From contig NZ_JAFCJJ010000011.1 of the NCBI RefSeq assembly GCF_018131015.1, positions 124,001 to 188,000 of the forward strand: 64,000 nucleotides of DNA, given 5' to 3'. Source of the DNA: Bradyrhizobium diazoefficiens (lineage in GTDB: Bacteria; Pseudomonadota; Alphaproteobacteria; Rhizobiales; Xanthobacteraceae). Of the stretch, positions 43,505 through 52,687 are shown one piece after another. How positions within the stretch are numbered: the first letter of the stretch is position 1; each line of letters starts with the position of its first letter. The notes beneath the pieces are model-generated. The model saw only the letters and a program-made list of their open reading frames with translations, ran no database searches and was not told the DNA's origin. Both the position numbers and the translations under genes were made by a program.

Positions 43505-45532
43505 CTGGCAGAGCCATCGAAGACCGTCTTGATCTGCTCGTGCGAAGACACGATGCGTCTCGACGTGGCCGCGATCCGGCGCGGATGCCCGAACAGCGAG
43601 ATCAGGAGCTTTCGCCATCTCTGCGGTCCCGAGCTCGATCACTTCCGCAATGCAGCGGCCGCCGAGGGTCCGCTGACGGTCGCCTGCACGCAGCAGGCCG
43701 CGCAATTCTCGGACGAGGCCGGCGAACGGCTTGAAGCAATCAGCTACGTCAACATCCGCGAGACGGCCGGCTGGTCGCGCGAGGGCGCGCGCGCGGGTCC
43801 GAAAATGGCGGCCCTGCTTGCGGCCGCGACGATTCCGGCGCCGGACTTTCCGCTCGTCTCCCTGTCGAGCGACGGCGTGATCCTGATCTATGGGCGCGAC
43901 GAGGCCGCGATCGAGGCCGGCCGGCTGCTCGCCGATCATCTCGACGTCACGGTCATGCTGAAGCAGCTTAGCGACACCGTGCCGCAAGGAGCGACGGTCT
44001 TCCCGATCGTGAAAGGCACGATCCGCGCCGCCAAGGGACATTTCGGCGCGTTCGAGCTCTCGATCGACGATTATGCGCGGCCCCGCCCTTCCTCGCGCGA
44101 TCGCTTCCTGCTCGATCCGCCGAGGAGCGGCGTAACGTCGCGCTGCGATATCGTGCTCGACCTATCGGGCGGGATGCCGCTGTTTCCCGCGCACGATCTA
44201 CGAGACGGCTATCTCCGCGCCGACCCGAACGATCCGGCCGCGGTGTTGCGGGCGGTGCTGGCGGCGCGCGACCTCGTCGGCAGTTTTGACAAGCCGAGAT
44301 ATGTGGACCTTGCGCCTGATCTCTGCGCGCATTCCCGCTCGAAGCGCACCGGATGCCACCGCTGCCTCGATCTCTGTCCGACCGGCGCGATCACGCCTGA
44401 CGGCGATCATGTCGCGATTGATCCCAATATCTGCGCGGGCTGCGGCCAGTGCGCAGCCGCCTGCCCGACCGGCGCGGCCTCCTATGCGCTACCGCCTGCG
44501 GACTCGCAGCTGCAAAAACTCCGCGCCATGCTGCTCGCCTACCATGAGGCCGGCGGCACGAACCCGGTGCTGCTGTTCCATGACGGCCCGCACGGCACGC
44601 CGCTGATCGATGCGCTGGCGCGGCATGGCGACGGCTTGCCGGCGAACGTGCTGCCTTTCGCCGTCAACGAGCTGACACAGGTCGGGCTGGAGGCGATCGT
44701 CGGCGCCTTCGCCTATGGCGCATCAGCCGTGCGCTTCCTGCTGCGCGCGAAGCCGCGCCATGACGTGACCGGGCTGTCGCAGACGATCACCATGGCGGAG
44801 GCAATCCTTGGCGGACTCGGATTTGACGGCCGCCGTGTCGCCACCGTCGAGACCGACGATCCTGATGCGCTCGGCGACCTCTTGGCCGGCATCGGCACGC
44901 TCGCTGCGGTCGCGACACCGGCGACCTTCAGGACCGTCGGCAAGCGGCGCGATCTCCTGCGTTTCGCCCTCGGCGAGCTGCATCGCCTCGCACCGACGCC
45001 GGTCGACGTGATCGCCTTGCCGCAGGGCGCACCGATCGGCGCGGTCAGCGTGGACACAGCCGGCTGCACCCTGTGCCTCTCCTGTGTCTCGGTCTGCCCG
45101 ACCGGCGCGCTGCGCGACGATCCGGACCGGCCGGTGCTGAAATTCATCGAGGATGCCTGCGTGCAATGCGGCCTGTGCCAGAGCACCTGTCCGGAAAAAG
45201 TCATCACGCTCAAGCCGCAGATCGACTTTCGCGCGGCGCGCGCGCCGGCGGCGATCATCAAGGAAGAGGAGCCCGCGCTCTGCATCCGCTGCGGCACGGC
45301 CTTCGGCGTCAAGAGCACGATCGAGCGCATCGCCGCCAAGCTGGAGGGCCGGCACTGGATGTATCCGGCTGGCGACAAGCGGATCGAGGCGCTGAGGATG
45401 TGCGCCGACTGCCGCGTCATCGTCATGAGCGAGCAGCAATTCAATCCGTTCAAGGACGTGCCCGAACGGACGCCGCCACGGACCACGGATGATTATCTGC
45501 GCTGGCGCGACGGCAAGGACAATAACGGATAA
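43505..45532 (+). CDS. Multi-[4Fe-4S] ferredoxin of formate dehydrogenase locus, apparent CTG start
   Basis: This protein of about 675 residues has an N-terminal region beginning TVLICSCEDTM, and four clear cluster motifs in two pairs: CHRCLDLCPTGAI with CAGCGQCAAACPTGA, and CTLCLSCVSVCPTGAL with CVQCGLCQSTCPEKVI. A final CIRCG ... CADC group follows. It probably carries electrons for FDH or another reductase in the cytoplasm, since there is no signal. A CTG at 43505 has GGAGGGG 5 bases upstream and gives AEPSKTVLICSCEDTM, the expected N-terminus. The nearest ATG in frame (43439) adds 22 basic residues and lacks a ribosome site. Confidence 0.88.
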   Translation: MAEPSKTVLICSCEDTMRLDVAAIRRGCPNSEIRSFRHLCGPELDHFRNAAAAEGPLTVACTQQAAQFSDEAGERLEAISYVNIRETAGWSREGARAGPKMAALLAAATIPAPDFPLVSLSSDGVILIYGRDEAAIEAGRLLADHLDVTVMLKQLSDTVPQGATVFPIVKGTIRAAKGHFGAFELSIDDYARPRPSSRDRFLLDPPRSGVTSRCDIVLDLSGGMPLFPAHDLRDGYLRADPNDPAAVLRAVLAARDLVGSFDKPRYVDLAPDLCAHSRSKRTGCHRCLDLCPTGAITPDGDHVAIDPNICAGCGQCAAACPTGAASYALPPADSQLQKLRAMLLAYHEAGGTNPVLLFHDGPHGTPLIDALARHGDGLPANVLPFAVNELTQVGLEAIVGAFAYGASAVRFLLRAKPRHDVTGLSQTITMAEAILGGLGFDGRRVATVETDDPDALGDLLAGIGTLAAVATPATFRTVGKRRDLLRFALGELHRLAPTPVDVIALPQGAPIGAVSVDTAGCTLCLSCVSVCPTGALRDDPDRPVLKFIEDACVQCGLCQSTCPEKVITLKPQIDFRAARAPAAIIKEEEPALCIRCGTAFGVKSTIERIAAKLEGRHWMYPAGDKRIEALRMCADCRVIVMSEQQFNPFKDVPERTPPRTTDDYLRWRDGKDNNG

Positions 45533-45565
45533 TTTTGCAGGGTCGGAAACCAGGGAAGCATCACC

Positions 45566-45865
45566 ATGTCTCGTTTCATTACTCTCGTGTCGACATGCCT
45601 GATCTCGGTCGCATTCGCCGCCAGCGCGGCCGAAGCCGCAGCGCCGCCATTGACCAAGGCGCAGAAGGTCGCCGTCAAGCAGGCGATCGTCGCCTGCAAG
45701 GCGGAAGCCAAGGGCAAGAAGATCGCCTGGCTCTCGCGCCGGAAATACGTCAATGGCTGCGTCGCGCAGGCGCTCAAGGAACATCCCACCATCGACGTCA
45801 TCCAGATCCTCAAAGCCCATCCGGACATGAAGGAGCTTCCGATGGACAATTGGGATTCGATCTGA
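45566..45865 (+). CDS. Small exported hypothetical protein
   Basis: This is a 99-residue protein with a signal peptide (MSRFITLVSTCLISVAFAAS, cleaved near AEA-A) and a small helical basic domain with two Cys (AIVACKAEAKGKKIAWLSRR, YVNGCVAQALKEHP) likely to form a disulphide. It follows the ferredoxin gene by 33 bases on the same strand and may be co-transcribed. It would be periplasmic; function unknown. Confidence 0.75.
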   Translation: MSRFITLVSTCLISVAFAASAAEAAAPPLTKAQKVAVKQAIVACKAEAKGKKIAWLSRRKYVNGCVAQALKEHPTIDVIQILKAHPDMKELPMDNWDSI

Positions 45866-45904
45866 GATCGCTGGACGTCGCGCTGAGCGTCAATTCCGAT
45901 TGCG

Positions 45905-46105
45905 CTATTTGCGCGTCTCCCTCGGGAAGACGAGCGAGCGATCGTCAAAATCCTCGACCGGAAGATCGCTCGTGGCGCGGGCCACCTGCGACGATTGTGT
46001 TCCCGCCACCGAGCCGCCAATGGGGCGGGAGTGCAATTGCATGACGCCGGCTGCAAACGCGATGACGGCGGCGCAAATCAGTCCCGGGAGCATCAGGCGC
46101 TTCAT
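45905..46105 (-). CDS. Small membrane-anchored or exported hypothetical protein
   Basis: The product has 66 residues: MKRLMLPGLICAAVIAFAAG is a hydrophobic signal or anchor, followed by a short polar tail ending DRSLVFPRETRK. GGAGG lies 5 bases before the ATG at 46105, so the start is firm. It is convergent with the small exported gene. Function unknown. Confidence 0.65.
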   Translation of the reverse strand: MKRLMLPGLICAAVIAFAAGVMQLHSRPIGGSVAGTQSSQVARATSDLPVEDFDDRSLVFPRETRK

Positions 46106-46247
46106 GCGAACCTCCATTGGTTCTGCGCATATCGGTGCACCCAAGTAGTGCGATGCCCGCTGTTCCCGCTGTGAGCCGCTTCACACCTCTCTTTTCGTTG
46201 ATGTTCACGTGAACATGGCCTGACCGCGCCACCGCGCTTGCCCCCGC

Positions 46248-47540
46248 TCATCGCGATGCGACGCGGGCGATGAAATCCGTCAGCGCCTTGCGATCATCGG
46301 CCGATCCGATGCGCTGCTCCGGCATCTTGGTGCCGGGCGTATAGGCATTCGGCCCTACCTCGAACAATCTGGCGACAGTCTCGGGAGTCCAGACGATATC
46401 CAGCTTTCTGAGCGGCTCGGAAAACCGGTAGCCGGGCAGCGAGGCGATCTTCCTTCCGTACAATCCGGCAAGCGTGGGGCCGGCGCGCGGCAATTCCTTC
46501 TCCGACAGGGTGTGGCAGGCAACGCAGGCCCGAAACACTTCGGCGCCCCGGTCGCCGGCATAGGCCGCCAGCGGATCGGCAGGCGTCCCGAGCAGGTGCG
46601 ATCCGAGCGGCTCGCCGGTCCGTGCATTCCAGCGCCGGACTTTGCCGTCGGCGCCGCCCGTCAGCAAGGTTTCATTGTCCGGCAGGAAGGCGGCCGACCA
46701 GACCGGCAGCCCGGGCCCGACGATCGTGCGGAGCACGTTGCGCGCCTTGCGATCGATGATCGCGATGGTGCCACCGATGCCCGCGGCGGCCAGCAGCGCG
46801 CCATCTGCGGTCGCGGCCAGCGCCACGATCGGCGTCTGTCCAGCCTGCACCTCGCCGGTCGCCGCACCAGCGGAATTCAGCGTGCGTACCTTGCCGTCCG
46901 CAGCCCCGGTTTCGATCTCGCCATCGGCTTCAACCAACACTGCGTTGAGCGGCGACGGCAAATTGGTCACGGCCGGCGATCCCGTCGGCAGAGGCCAGAT
47001 CCTCAAGGTGAGATCGTAACCGACGCTGACGAGGCGCCGCCCGTCCGGCGTGAACGCAACACCGTTGACGTTCTGCGTGTGCCCTTCGAGCAGTTGCTGC
47101 GTCCCATCGGCGAGCGACCAGACGCGAACCGTGTGATCCCAGGACGCCGATGCGAGGCTTCCGCCGTCAGGAGAGACGGCAAGCGAAACGATCGGACCCT
47201 GGTGGCCCTCGAGGATCCTGTCGGGCTGCTCGCGGCCCCGCGTCCAGATCGCGATCCGCGCGTCGGCGCCCGCCGTCGCCATCCGGCCGTCCATCAGAAA
47301 GGCAACCGCATTCACTGCATCCGAATGGAAGCGCAACACCTGCTGCGCCGACTCGCTCTCTCGCGACCACAGGATGGCGGAGGTGTCGAAGCTGCCCGAG
47401 AGCACGCTTCGGCCGTCGCCGGACACGGCGATGGTCTTGACAGGCCCGCCATGACCGGCCAGTTGCGCGCGGACCGGTCCCGAGCCAAGCGAGAGCAAGA
47501 TCGCAACGATGACCGCTGAGAGACCTGAAGGCAATTTCAT
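46248..47540 (-). CDS. WD40-repeat protein fused to cytochrome c domain
   Basis: This 430-residue exported protein has a signal peptide (about residues 1-26, ending VRA). About seven WD40-like repeats follow (for example DGRSVLSGSFDTSAILWSRE, DGGSLASASWDHTVRVWSLA, NETLLTGGADGKVRRWNART), and a C-terminal cytochrome c domain carries the heme site CVACH and a probable Met ligand in GTKMPEQR. The architecture is a beta propeller carrying a heme for periplasmic electron transfer. The start at 47540 lacks a strong ribosome site. The partner dehydrogenase or oxidase is unknown; the nearby FDH locus is one candidate. Confidence 0.9.
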   Translation of the reverse strand: MKLPSGLSAVIVAILLSLGSGPVRAQLAGHGGPVKTIAVSGDGRSVLSGSFDTSAILWSRESESAQQVLRFHSDAVNAVAFLMDGRMATAGADARIAIWTRGREQPDRILEGHQGPIVSLAVSPDGGSLASASWDHTVRVWSLADGTQQLLEGHTQNVNGVAFTPDGRRLVSVGYDLTLRIWPLPTGSPAVTNLPSPLNAVLVEADGEIETGAADGKVRTLNSAGAATGEVQAGQTPIVALAATADGALLAAAGIGGTIAIIDRKARNVLRTIVGPGLPVWSAAFLPDNETLLTGGADGKVRRWNARTGEPLGSHLLGTPADPLAAYAGDRGAEVFRACVACHTLSEKELPRAGPTLAGLYGRKIASLPGYRFSEPLRKLDIVWTPETVARLFEVGPNAYTPGTKMPEQRIGSADDRKALTDFIARVASR

Positions 47541-48156
47541 CGGTTGTCCAAACAACACCGGGGACAGGCGCTTGTCGCTTCCCCCGAGCATGCAGGACAT
47601 TGTTAGCACGGCCGGGACCGTCTCTGTAGACGCGGTTGCGGCGGATCGTCCGAAGATAGAGGCGCACCTCGATCGTTTCTGATCTAACTCACGCGCGAGC
47701 GGTTGCTACGCAACTAAATGTTTTCGGAGCTCCGCGCGCCACTGTTTCGCATTCACGCAGGAATTTTTGCTCGCCCCATGGGGTCCGCCCTCGGCCGGGG
47801 TTGGGATGGGGTAGAACGGCCGAGGACGAACCACCTGCTCGATCGGCGGATCGGCAGGCGGTGGCGATCCAAGCATACCAAGCTGTTCGCGCTATTGGCC
47901 TGAGGTGCAGGCGGAACCGTTCGTCCGTGTTCAACATTGGCACAATGCAGTTCCGCCCTTGGCTCGGGGCGCTGGGGGCTGGAATATGAGCCAAGGGCGG
48001 CGCCTGCGTCCCCGCGCTGATATCGATCGGCAGGCCTGGCAATCCAAACAGTTTACAATGTGTGCGTGTATTGGCCTTTGGGGCAGGTGAGTGTCGCCCT
48101 CACCAGCAGCGCAGCGCGCCCGACTTTCGTGCCGCGGCTCCTGATGACCGCAACCT
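47541..48156. other. Gene-poor gap with an imperfect direct repeat
   Basis: No convincing gene is seen in these 616 bases. Two segments of about 60 bases, near 47849-47910 and 48025-48088, share GATCGGCAGGC, GGC(G/A)ATCCAA and ATTGGCCT in the same order, so they look like a diverged direct repeat. Short frames here have no ribosome site. It may be the relic of a lost gene. Confidence 0.45.
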
Positions 48157-49554
48157 TCAGAACTTCACGACCGAGCGCAGTCCGACGACGGTGGCATTCC
48201 CGAGATGCTTGCCGGGTGACGCTCCCAGCGGGTCCGTCGCGCCGCCGCCGGGATGACGGATGAACTGGAGGTTGGGCTGGAGCGTCAGGCCCGCCCGCAC
48301 CTCGTACTGATACACGGCGGTCAGGAGCTGTTCGGAAGTTCGCAGCGGCCAGTTCGGGCCGTAGATCGACTGAAAGTCGCGATCAAGGGCCTGGGCGCGA
48401 GGCGACACGTGGGCGTAGGCGGCCGCGATGCCGAACTTGTCGTGCGGGCGCGCGTCCGACAATCCAATGAATTCGAGGCCACCGTCGGCATAGATATCGA
48501 TCAGATTGCGATCGGGCGGGCTGTAGGATGCGCGCGCGAACACGCCGATTCCGCGATCATCGTCGTGGCCGACACGGTAGAGCTTCTGTTCGAACACGGC
48601 GTAGAGACCGTAATCACCCGATCGGCTTGCCGCTGTGCCCGAACCGGCGGGGTCCGCAAGGGAAAGGCCGAGCGAATCGAAGCGCTGGTCCGCGAAACTG
48701 CCGAGGTGCCGAAAGCCGCCCAGTTTGAGCTTCCCGGCGAGGCCGGGATCCCCCTTCTTTGTGTGCCACTGGAATTGTGCCTCGTAGAGCAACAGCGGTG
48801 GATCGTTCACACGGAAATTGACGCCATAGCGATTGCGGAGCTGCGGGTCGTTGGTGCCCGGGCCGGCCGCGTTGCCGTCAAACACGGCCGCCAGCAGCGA
48901 CAGATTATCGGTCGCGTCGGCCCGCAGTCGTGCACCCATGGTCGCAAGCGGCGGCGACGGTCCGCCGCTGGGCAGATTGAGTGACAGGCCCGCCGGCCAG
49001 CCGAGCGAGGCGTTGGTGAAGACGTCGGTGTATTTCGAGGTCATGAATTCCGTATCGGCGGCGAGCTGCCCTGCCCTCAGAGCGATCTTCTCGCCCCACT
49101 TTCTCTCGAACCAGACCTCGTAGAGGCGGGTCGTCGGCAGCGCCTCGATGCCGCTGACATCCATGAAGTTGAGCAGCGCACCGCGCGAGAGTCCGCCGCC
49201 GTCGATCTGGAAGACGTTGGCATGGAAGGTCACCTGCTTCAGGCCGACCAGCTTTTCGAAATCGACATCGACGGCGAAGTTCGTTCGGTCTTCGTAGACG
49301 GCGCCCTGCTTCGCGCCGCCGGACGGATTGGCCAGGACCTCCCCGATATAGGTGACGGCAAACTTGACGCCCTGCTTCTCGAACGGGTTCGGCAGCAATC
49401 CCAGCGTGGTCTCCTGCACGGTGCTTTCGCCCGTGTCGGGATCCGCAGGCTTGAGGTCGTCGGTCTTCTTGTCTTCCTGCGCGACGGCACTGCCGCACAG
49501 GACCAACGCGGAGAGCAGAATCACCCAGCGACGCGTGTGACGGGGTCCGGCCAT
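48157..49554 (-). CDS. OprB-family carbohydrate-selective porin
   Basis: This 465-residue outer-membrane porin has a signal peptide (RRWVILLSALVLCGSAVAQ) and beta-barrel alternation to the terminal Phe (LRSVVKF). OprB-type segments are VKFAVTYIGEVLANPSGGAK, RLYEVWFERKWGEKIALRAG, and the C-terminal EQLLTAVYQYEVRAGLTLQP with LQFIRHPGG, a strong family mark. The ATG at 49554 is placed by the signal peptide; its ribosome site is weak. It diverges from an Nramp-like gene. The substrate is probably a sugar. Confidence 0.9.
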   Translation of the reverse strand: MAGPRHTRRWVILLSALVLCGSAVAQEDKKTDDLKPADPDTGESTVQETTLGLLPNPFEKQGVKFAVTYIGEVLANPSGGAKQGAVYEDRTNFAVDVDFEKLVGLKQVTFHANVFQIDGGGLSRGALLNFMDVSGIEALPTTRLYEVWFERKWGEKIALRAGQLAADTEFMTSKYTDVFTNASLGWPAGLSLNLPSGGPSPPLATMGARLRADATDNLSLLAAVFDGNAAGPGTNDPQLRNRYGVNFRVNDPPLLLYEAQFQWHTKKGDPGLAGKLKLGGFRHLGSFADQRFDSLGLSLADPAGSGTAASRSGDYGLYAVFEQKLYRVGHDDDRGIGVFARASYSPPDRNLIDIYADGGLEFIGLSDARPHDKFGIAAAYAHVSPRAQALDRDFQSIYGPNWPLRTSEQLLTAVYQYEVRAGLTLQPNLQFIRHPGGGATDPLGASPGKHLGNATVVGLRSVVKF

Positions 49555-49711
49555 CCCGGCATGATGCAGGTTTTGCCTGAGGTGACAACCCGACCGCCCG
49601 AAGCGAGCCCCGCGACCTCGGTACAAAAGGGAACACTGACCGAACCAACAGGCCTGTGAGGACGTTGTCGGTTCCTGATCGCAGCTGATGGAACCGGAAA
49701 GGGAGGACAAG

Positions 49712-51010
49712 GTGGCGACGAGGAGGAAAGCGGATAGGACGTCGACCGAGAACCAGGATGAGGGCGGCTTCCTGCAGCGCCTCGGGCCAGGCCTCATCAC
49801 CGGCGCCTCCGACGACGATCCTTCCGGAATCGGGACCTACAGTCAGGCGGGCGCCCAGCTTGGATTCGGCATCGGCTGGACCATGCTGATCACCTACCCC
49901 CTGATGGCGGCGATCCAGGAGATCTCGGGCCGCATCGGCCGGGTGACCGGCCACGGCATCGCCGGCAATGTCTGCCGCAACTATCCTGCTCCCGTGATCT
50001 GGTCCCTCATCGTCCTCCTCTTCGTTGCAAACACCATCAATGTCGCCGCCGATCTGGGAGCGATGGGCGATGCACTCAAGCTCCTGATCGGCGGTCCGGG
50101 AACGCTCTATGTCGTGGTCTTCGGCGCGGTTTCCGTGATTGCGCAGATCTTCTTCAAATACGACCGCTACGTGTCGATCCTGAAATGGCTGACGCTGGTG
50201 CTCTTCGCCTATGTCATTGCGCTCTTCCTCGCCAAAGTGCCATGGGATGAGGCGTTGAAGGGCCTTCTTGTTCCGAAGGTGCAATGGAACGGCGCGTTCC
50301 TGACGACGCTTGTTGCGATCCTCGGGACGACGATCTCGCCCTATCTGTTCATCTGGCAATCGTCCCAGGAAGCGGAGGAGCAGCGGATCGATCCCGACAA
50401 GAAGCCGCTCAAGCGTGAACCGCACAAGGAGGACGAGGAGAACAAGCGTATCCGGATCGATACCCTCGTCGGAATGGCTGTCTCCAACGTCATTGCCGTC
50501 GCGATCATCATGACGACGGCGGCCACGTTGCACGCGTCCGGCAAGACCGACATCGAGTCGTCCGCCCAGGCGGCGGAAGCCTTGAGGCCCGTCGCGGGCG
50601 CGCTGGCCGAATTGGTCTTCGCGCTCGGCATCATCGGGACGGGTCTGCTCGCGGTCCCGGTGCTGGCCGGCTCAACCGCCTATGCGATCGGCGAGGGGCG
50701 AAAATGGCCCGTCGGACTGTCGCGCAAGCCGAAGGAGGCCGTCGCCTTCTACAGTGTGCTTGCGCTCTCCGTCGCGCTCGGTGTCGCCCTCAACTTCACC
50801 GCCCTCGACCCGATCAAGGCGCTGTACTGGAGCGCCGTGATCAACGGGGTGCTGGCGGCACCGATCATGACGGTCATGATGCTGCTGGTCCGCCGCAAAT
50901 CCGTGATGGGCGATCTCGTGATCCGGGGACCGGTCTACTGGCTGGGCTGGATCGCGACCGTGGCGATGGCACTCTGCATCGCCGGCATGGCCGTATCGCT
51001 GCTCGGCTAG
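49712..51010 (+). CDS. Nramp-related divalent-metal transporter with altered metal-site motifs
   Basis: This inner-membrane transporter of about 432 residues has 11 or so helices in the LeuT-like Nramp arrangement. The first helix has DDDPSGIGTYSQAG where canonical Nramp has DPGN, and the sixth has TTISPYLFIWQSSQEAEE in place of the MPH motif. Loss of the Asn and Met suggests different ion selectivity, for example Mg2+ as in NRMT-type relatives (inference). A charged loop EEQRIDPDKKPLKREPHKE follows helix 6. The GTG at 49712 has GGGAGG 5 bases before it; an ATG eight codons earlier has no ribosome site. Confidence 0.88.
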   Translation: MATRRKADRTSTENQDEGGFLQRLGPGLITGASDDDPSGIGTYSQAGAQLGFGIGWTMLITYPLMAAIQEISGRIGRVTGHGIAGNVCRNYPAPVIWSLIVLLFVANTINVAADLGAMGDALKLLIGGPGTLYVVVFGAVSVIAQIFFKYDRYVSILKWLTLVLFAYVIALFLAKVPWDEALKGLLVPKVQWNGAFLTTLVAILGTTISPYLFIWQSSQEAEEQRIDPDKKPLKREPHKEDEENKRIRIDTLVGMAVSNVIAVAIIMTTAATLHASGKTDIESSAQAAEALRPVAGALAELVFALGIIGTGLLAVPVLAGSTAYAIGEGRKWPVGLSRKPKEAVAFYSVLALSVALGVALNFTALDPIKALYWSAVINGVLAAPIMTVMMLLVRRKSVMGDLVIRGPVYWLGWIATVAMALCIAGMAVSLLG

Positions 51011-51041
51011 CGCGCGGGATGCCACAGAAGTTGCCTCACCC

Positions 51042-51878
51042 TCAGCTGAGCTCAACGAACACTGGCTGATGATCGGACGCGTCGGTCTTGCCGTTGACCT
51101 CGATGCGCGTGATCCGGCCGAGGAGATCCTCCGATGCAAAGATGAAGTCGCGGCAATCGGGGCCTTCGGTCCACTGCACATGATCATAAATGCCGCAAGT
51201 GGGTGACCGCTTCAACCCGGCATGAACGACGGTCCAGGCGTCGCGATAATTAAGGCCGGGCCGGCCGGAGCGATCGATCAACGCGTGCTGGGGATCGCTG
51301 ACATCAAAATTGAAGTCACCGCACATGAGGCTCGACCCCGCGACGGTCTGACTTTCATAGGGTTCGTCGGGTTGCCTGGTCGGCAGCTTGGGACTGGTTG
51401 ATGCATCCTGTTGCAAGTCCAACAGCCGCGCGATCTGCGCGTCACGCTGAGCGACTGAGTAATATTCAAGATGCGTATTGACCGTGCGCACCGCGCCGAA
51501 CGAGGTTTTGACCGTCACCTCCAGCGCATGGCGCCGCATGCTGCGCCCGGCGCCCGCACCCGGCCATGGCAGGATGTGATTGTTGATCTGCACGACCGGC
51601 AGACGCGTCAGGGTCATGTTGCCGAACCGGTGCAGCCCGCCCGCCTGGTCGACCGTTTCGATCGCCGGCCGGAACACCGGGAAATAGCCCGGCAGCAGCG
51701 CGGCAAGTTCTGCGCTCTGGTCACCTCCCCCGTCGTGCCTCGAGAAATTTGCACTCACCTCCTGGAAACAAAAGACGTCCGCATCGCAGGTCTCCGTGGC
51801 GATCCTCACGATTCTCGCGAGATCGGTCACGCCGTCGCAGCCCTTGCCGCACTGGATGTTCCAGGTCAGGAGACGCAT
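51042..51878 (-). CDS. Endonuclease/exonuclease/phosphatase-family hydrolase in ABC operon
   Basis: This 278-residue cytoplasmic metal-dependent phosphodiesterase has all EEP signatures: Asn in LLTWNIQCGKG, Glu in FCFQEVSANF, His in VNTHLEYYS, Asp/Asn in CGDFNFDVSD, and Asp-His in DASDHQPVF. It overlaps the permease gene by 1 base (TGATG), so it belongs to the Ugp-like operon. It could hydrolyse an imported phosphodiester such as a glycerophosphodiester (inference); the classical UgpQ is an unrelated TIM-barrel enzyme, so this would be an alternative solution. It lacks a signal peptide. Confidence 0.9.
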   Translation of the reverse strand: MRLLTWNIQCGKGCDGVTDLARIVRIATETCDADVFCFQEVSANFSRHDGGGDQSAELAALLPGYFPVFRPAIETVDQAGGLHRFGNMTLTRLPVVQINNHILPWPGAGAGRSMRRHALEVTVKTSFGAVRTVNTHLEYYSVAQRDAQIARLLDLQQDASTSPKLPTRQPDEPYESQTVAGSSLMCGDFNFDVSDPQHALIDRSGRPGLNYRDAWTVVHAGLKRSPTCGIYDHVQWTEGPDCRDFIFASEDLLGRITRIEVNGKTDASDHQPVFVELS

Positions 51879-52687
51879 CACCGAATGCCTGCACGCATGA
51901 AGGATTGAACGAACTGCCGCTGGAACAGCAGGAATGCGATCAGGAGCGGCGCCATGGTCATCACCGTTGCCGCCGTGATGACCGACCAGTCGACGCCGGT
52001 CTCGGGCGCGCCGAACACCGCGAGGCCGACGGTCAGCGGGCGCGCCTCCACCGAATTGGTGACGATCAGCGGCCACAGAAAATTATTCCAGTGGTAGCTC
52101 ACCGAGACGAGGCCGAAGGCGATGTAGGTCGGGCGCGCCAGCGGCACGTAGACCCACCACAGAATTCCGAGCGGCCCTGCCCCTTCGACCCGCGCAGCTT
52201 CGACCAGCTCCTGAGGCACGCTCTTGAAGGTCTGGCGCAACAGGAAGATGCCGAAGGCGCTGGCGAGATAAGGCAGGGCGATGGCCGGGATGGTGTCGAG
52301 CAGGCCGAGTTTTGCGATCGCGCGATAGTTCTCGACGATCAGCACGTCGGGCATGATCATCAATTGCAGCAGAACCAGCGCAAAGGCGATGCCGCTGCCC
52401 CTGAACCTGAAGCGCGCAAAGGCATAGGCCGCGAGCGTCGACAGGATGAGCTGGCCGGCCAGAACCAGCGTCACGAGCACGATCGTGTTGAGATAGTAGC
52501 GGGCGAACGGCGCCTGCTTCCAGGCGCGGGCAAAATTCTCCAGCGTGAAAGGCGCGGACAGGCTGAACGAGGTGGCATAGGCCGCCGGATGCAGCGCGCT
52601 CCAGAACGCATAGGCCAGTGGCGCCAGCCAGACCAGCGCCAAGAGCCAGGCGGCGACCGCCTCGACGGGATGGGTCCGGCCTCTCAT
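51878..52687 (-). CDS. Carbohydrate ABC transporter permease (UgpE/MalG-like)
   Basis: This is a 269-residue inner-membrane permease with six helices. The EAA loop is QELVEAARVEGAGPLGILWW, which contacts the ATPase. It overlaps the other permease gene by 4 bases and the hydrolase gene by 1 base. It is the second permease of the operon. Confidence 0.95.
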   Translation of the reverse strand: MRGRTHPVEAVAAWLLALVWLAPLAYAFWSALHPAAYATSFSLSAPFTLENFARAWKQAPFARYYLNTIVLVTLVLAGQLILSTLAAYAFARFRFRGSGIAFALVLLQLMIMPDVLIVENYRAIAKLGLLDTIPAIALPYLASAFGIFLLRQTFKSVPQELVEAARVEGAGPLGILWWVYVPLARPTYIAFGLVSVSYHWNNFLWPLIVTNSVEARPLTVGLAVFGAPETGVDWSVITAATVMTMAPLLIAFLLFQRQFVQSFMRAGIR

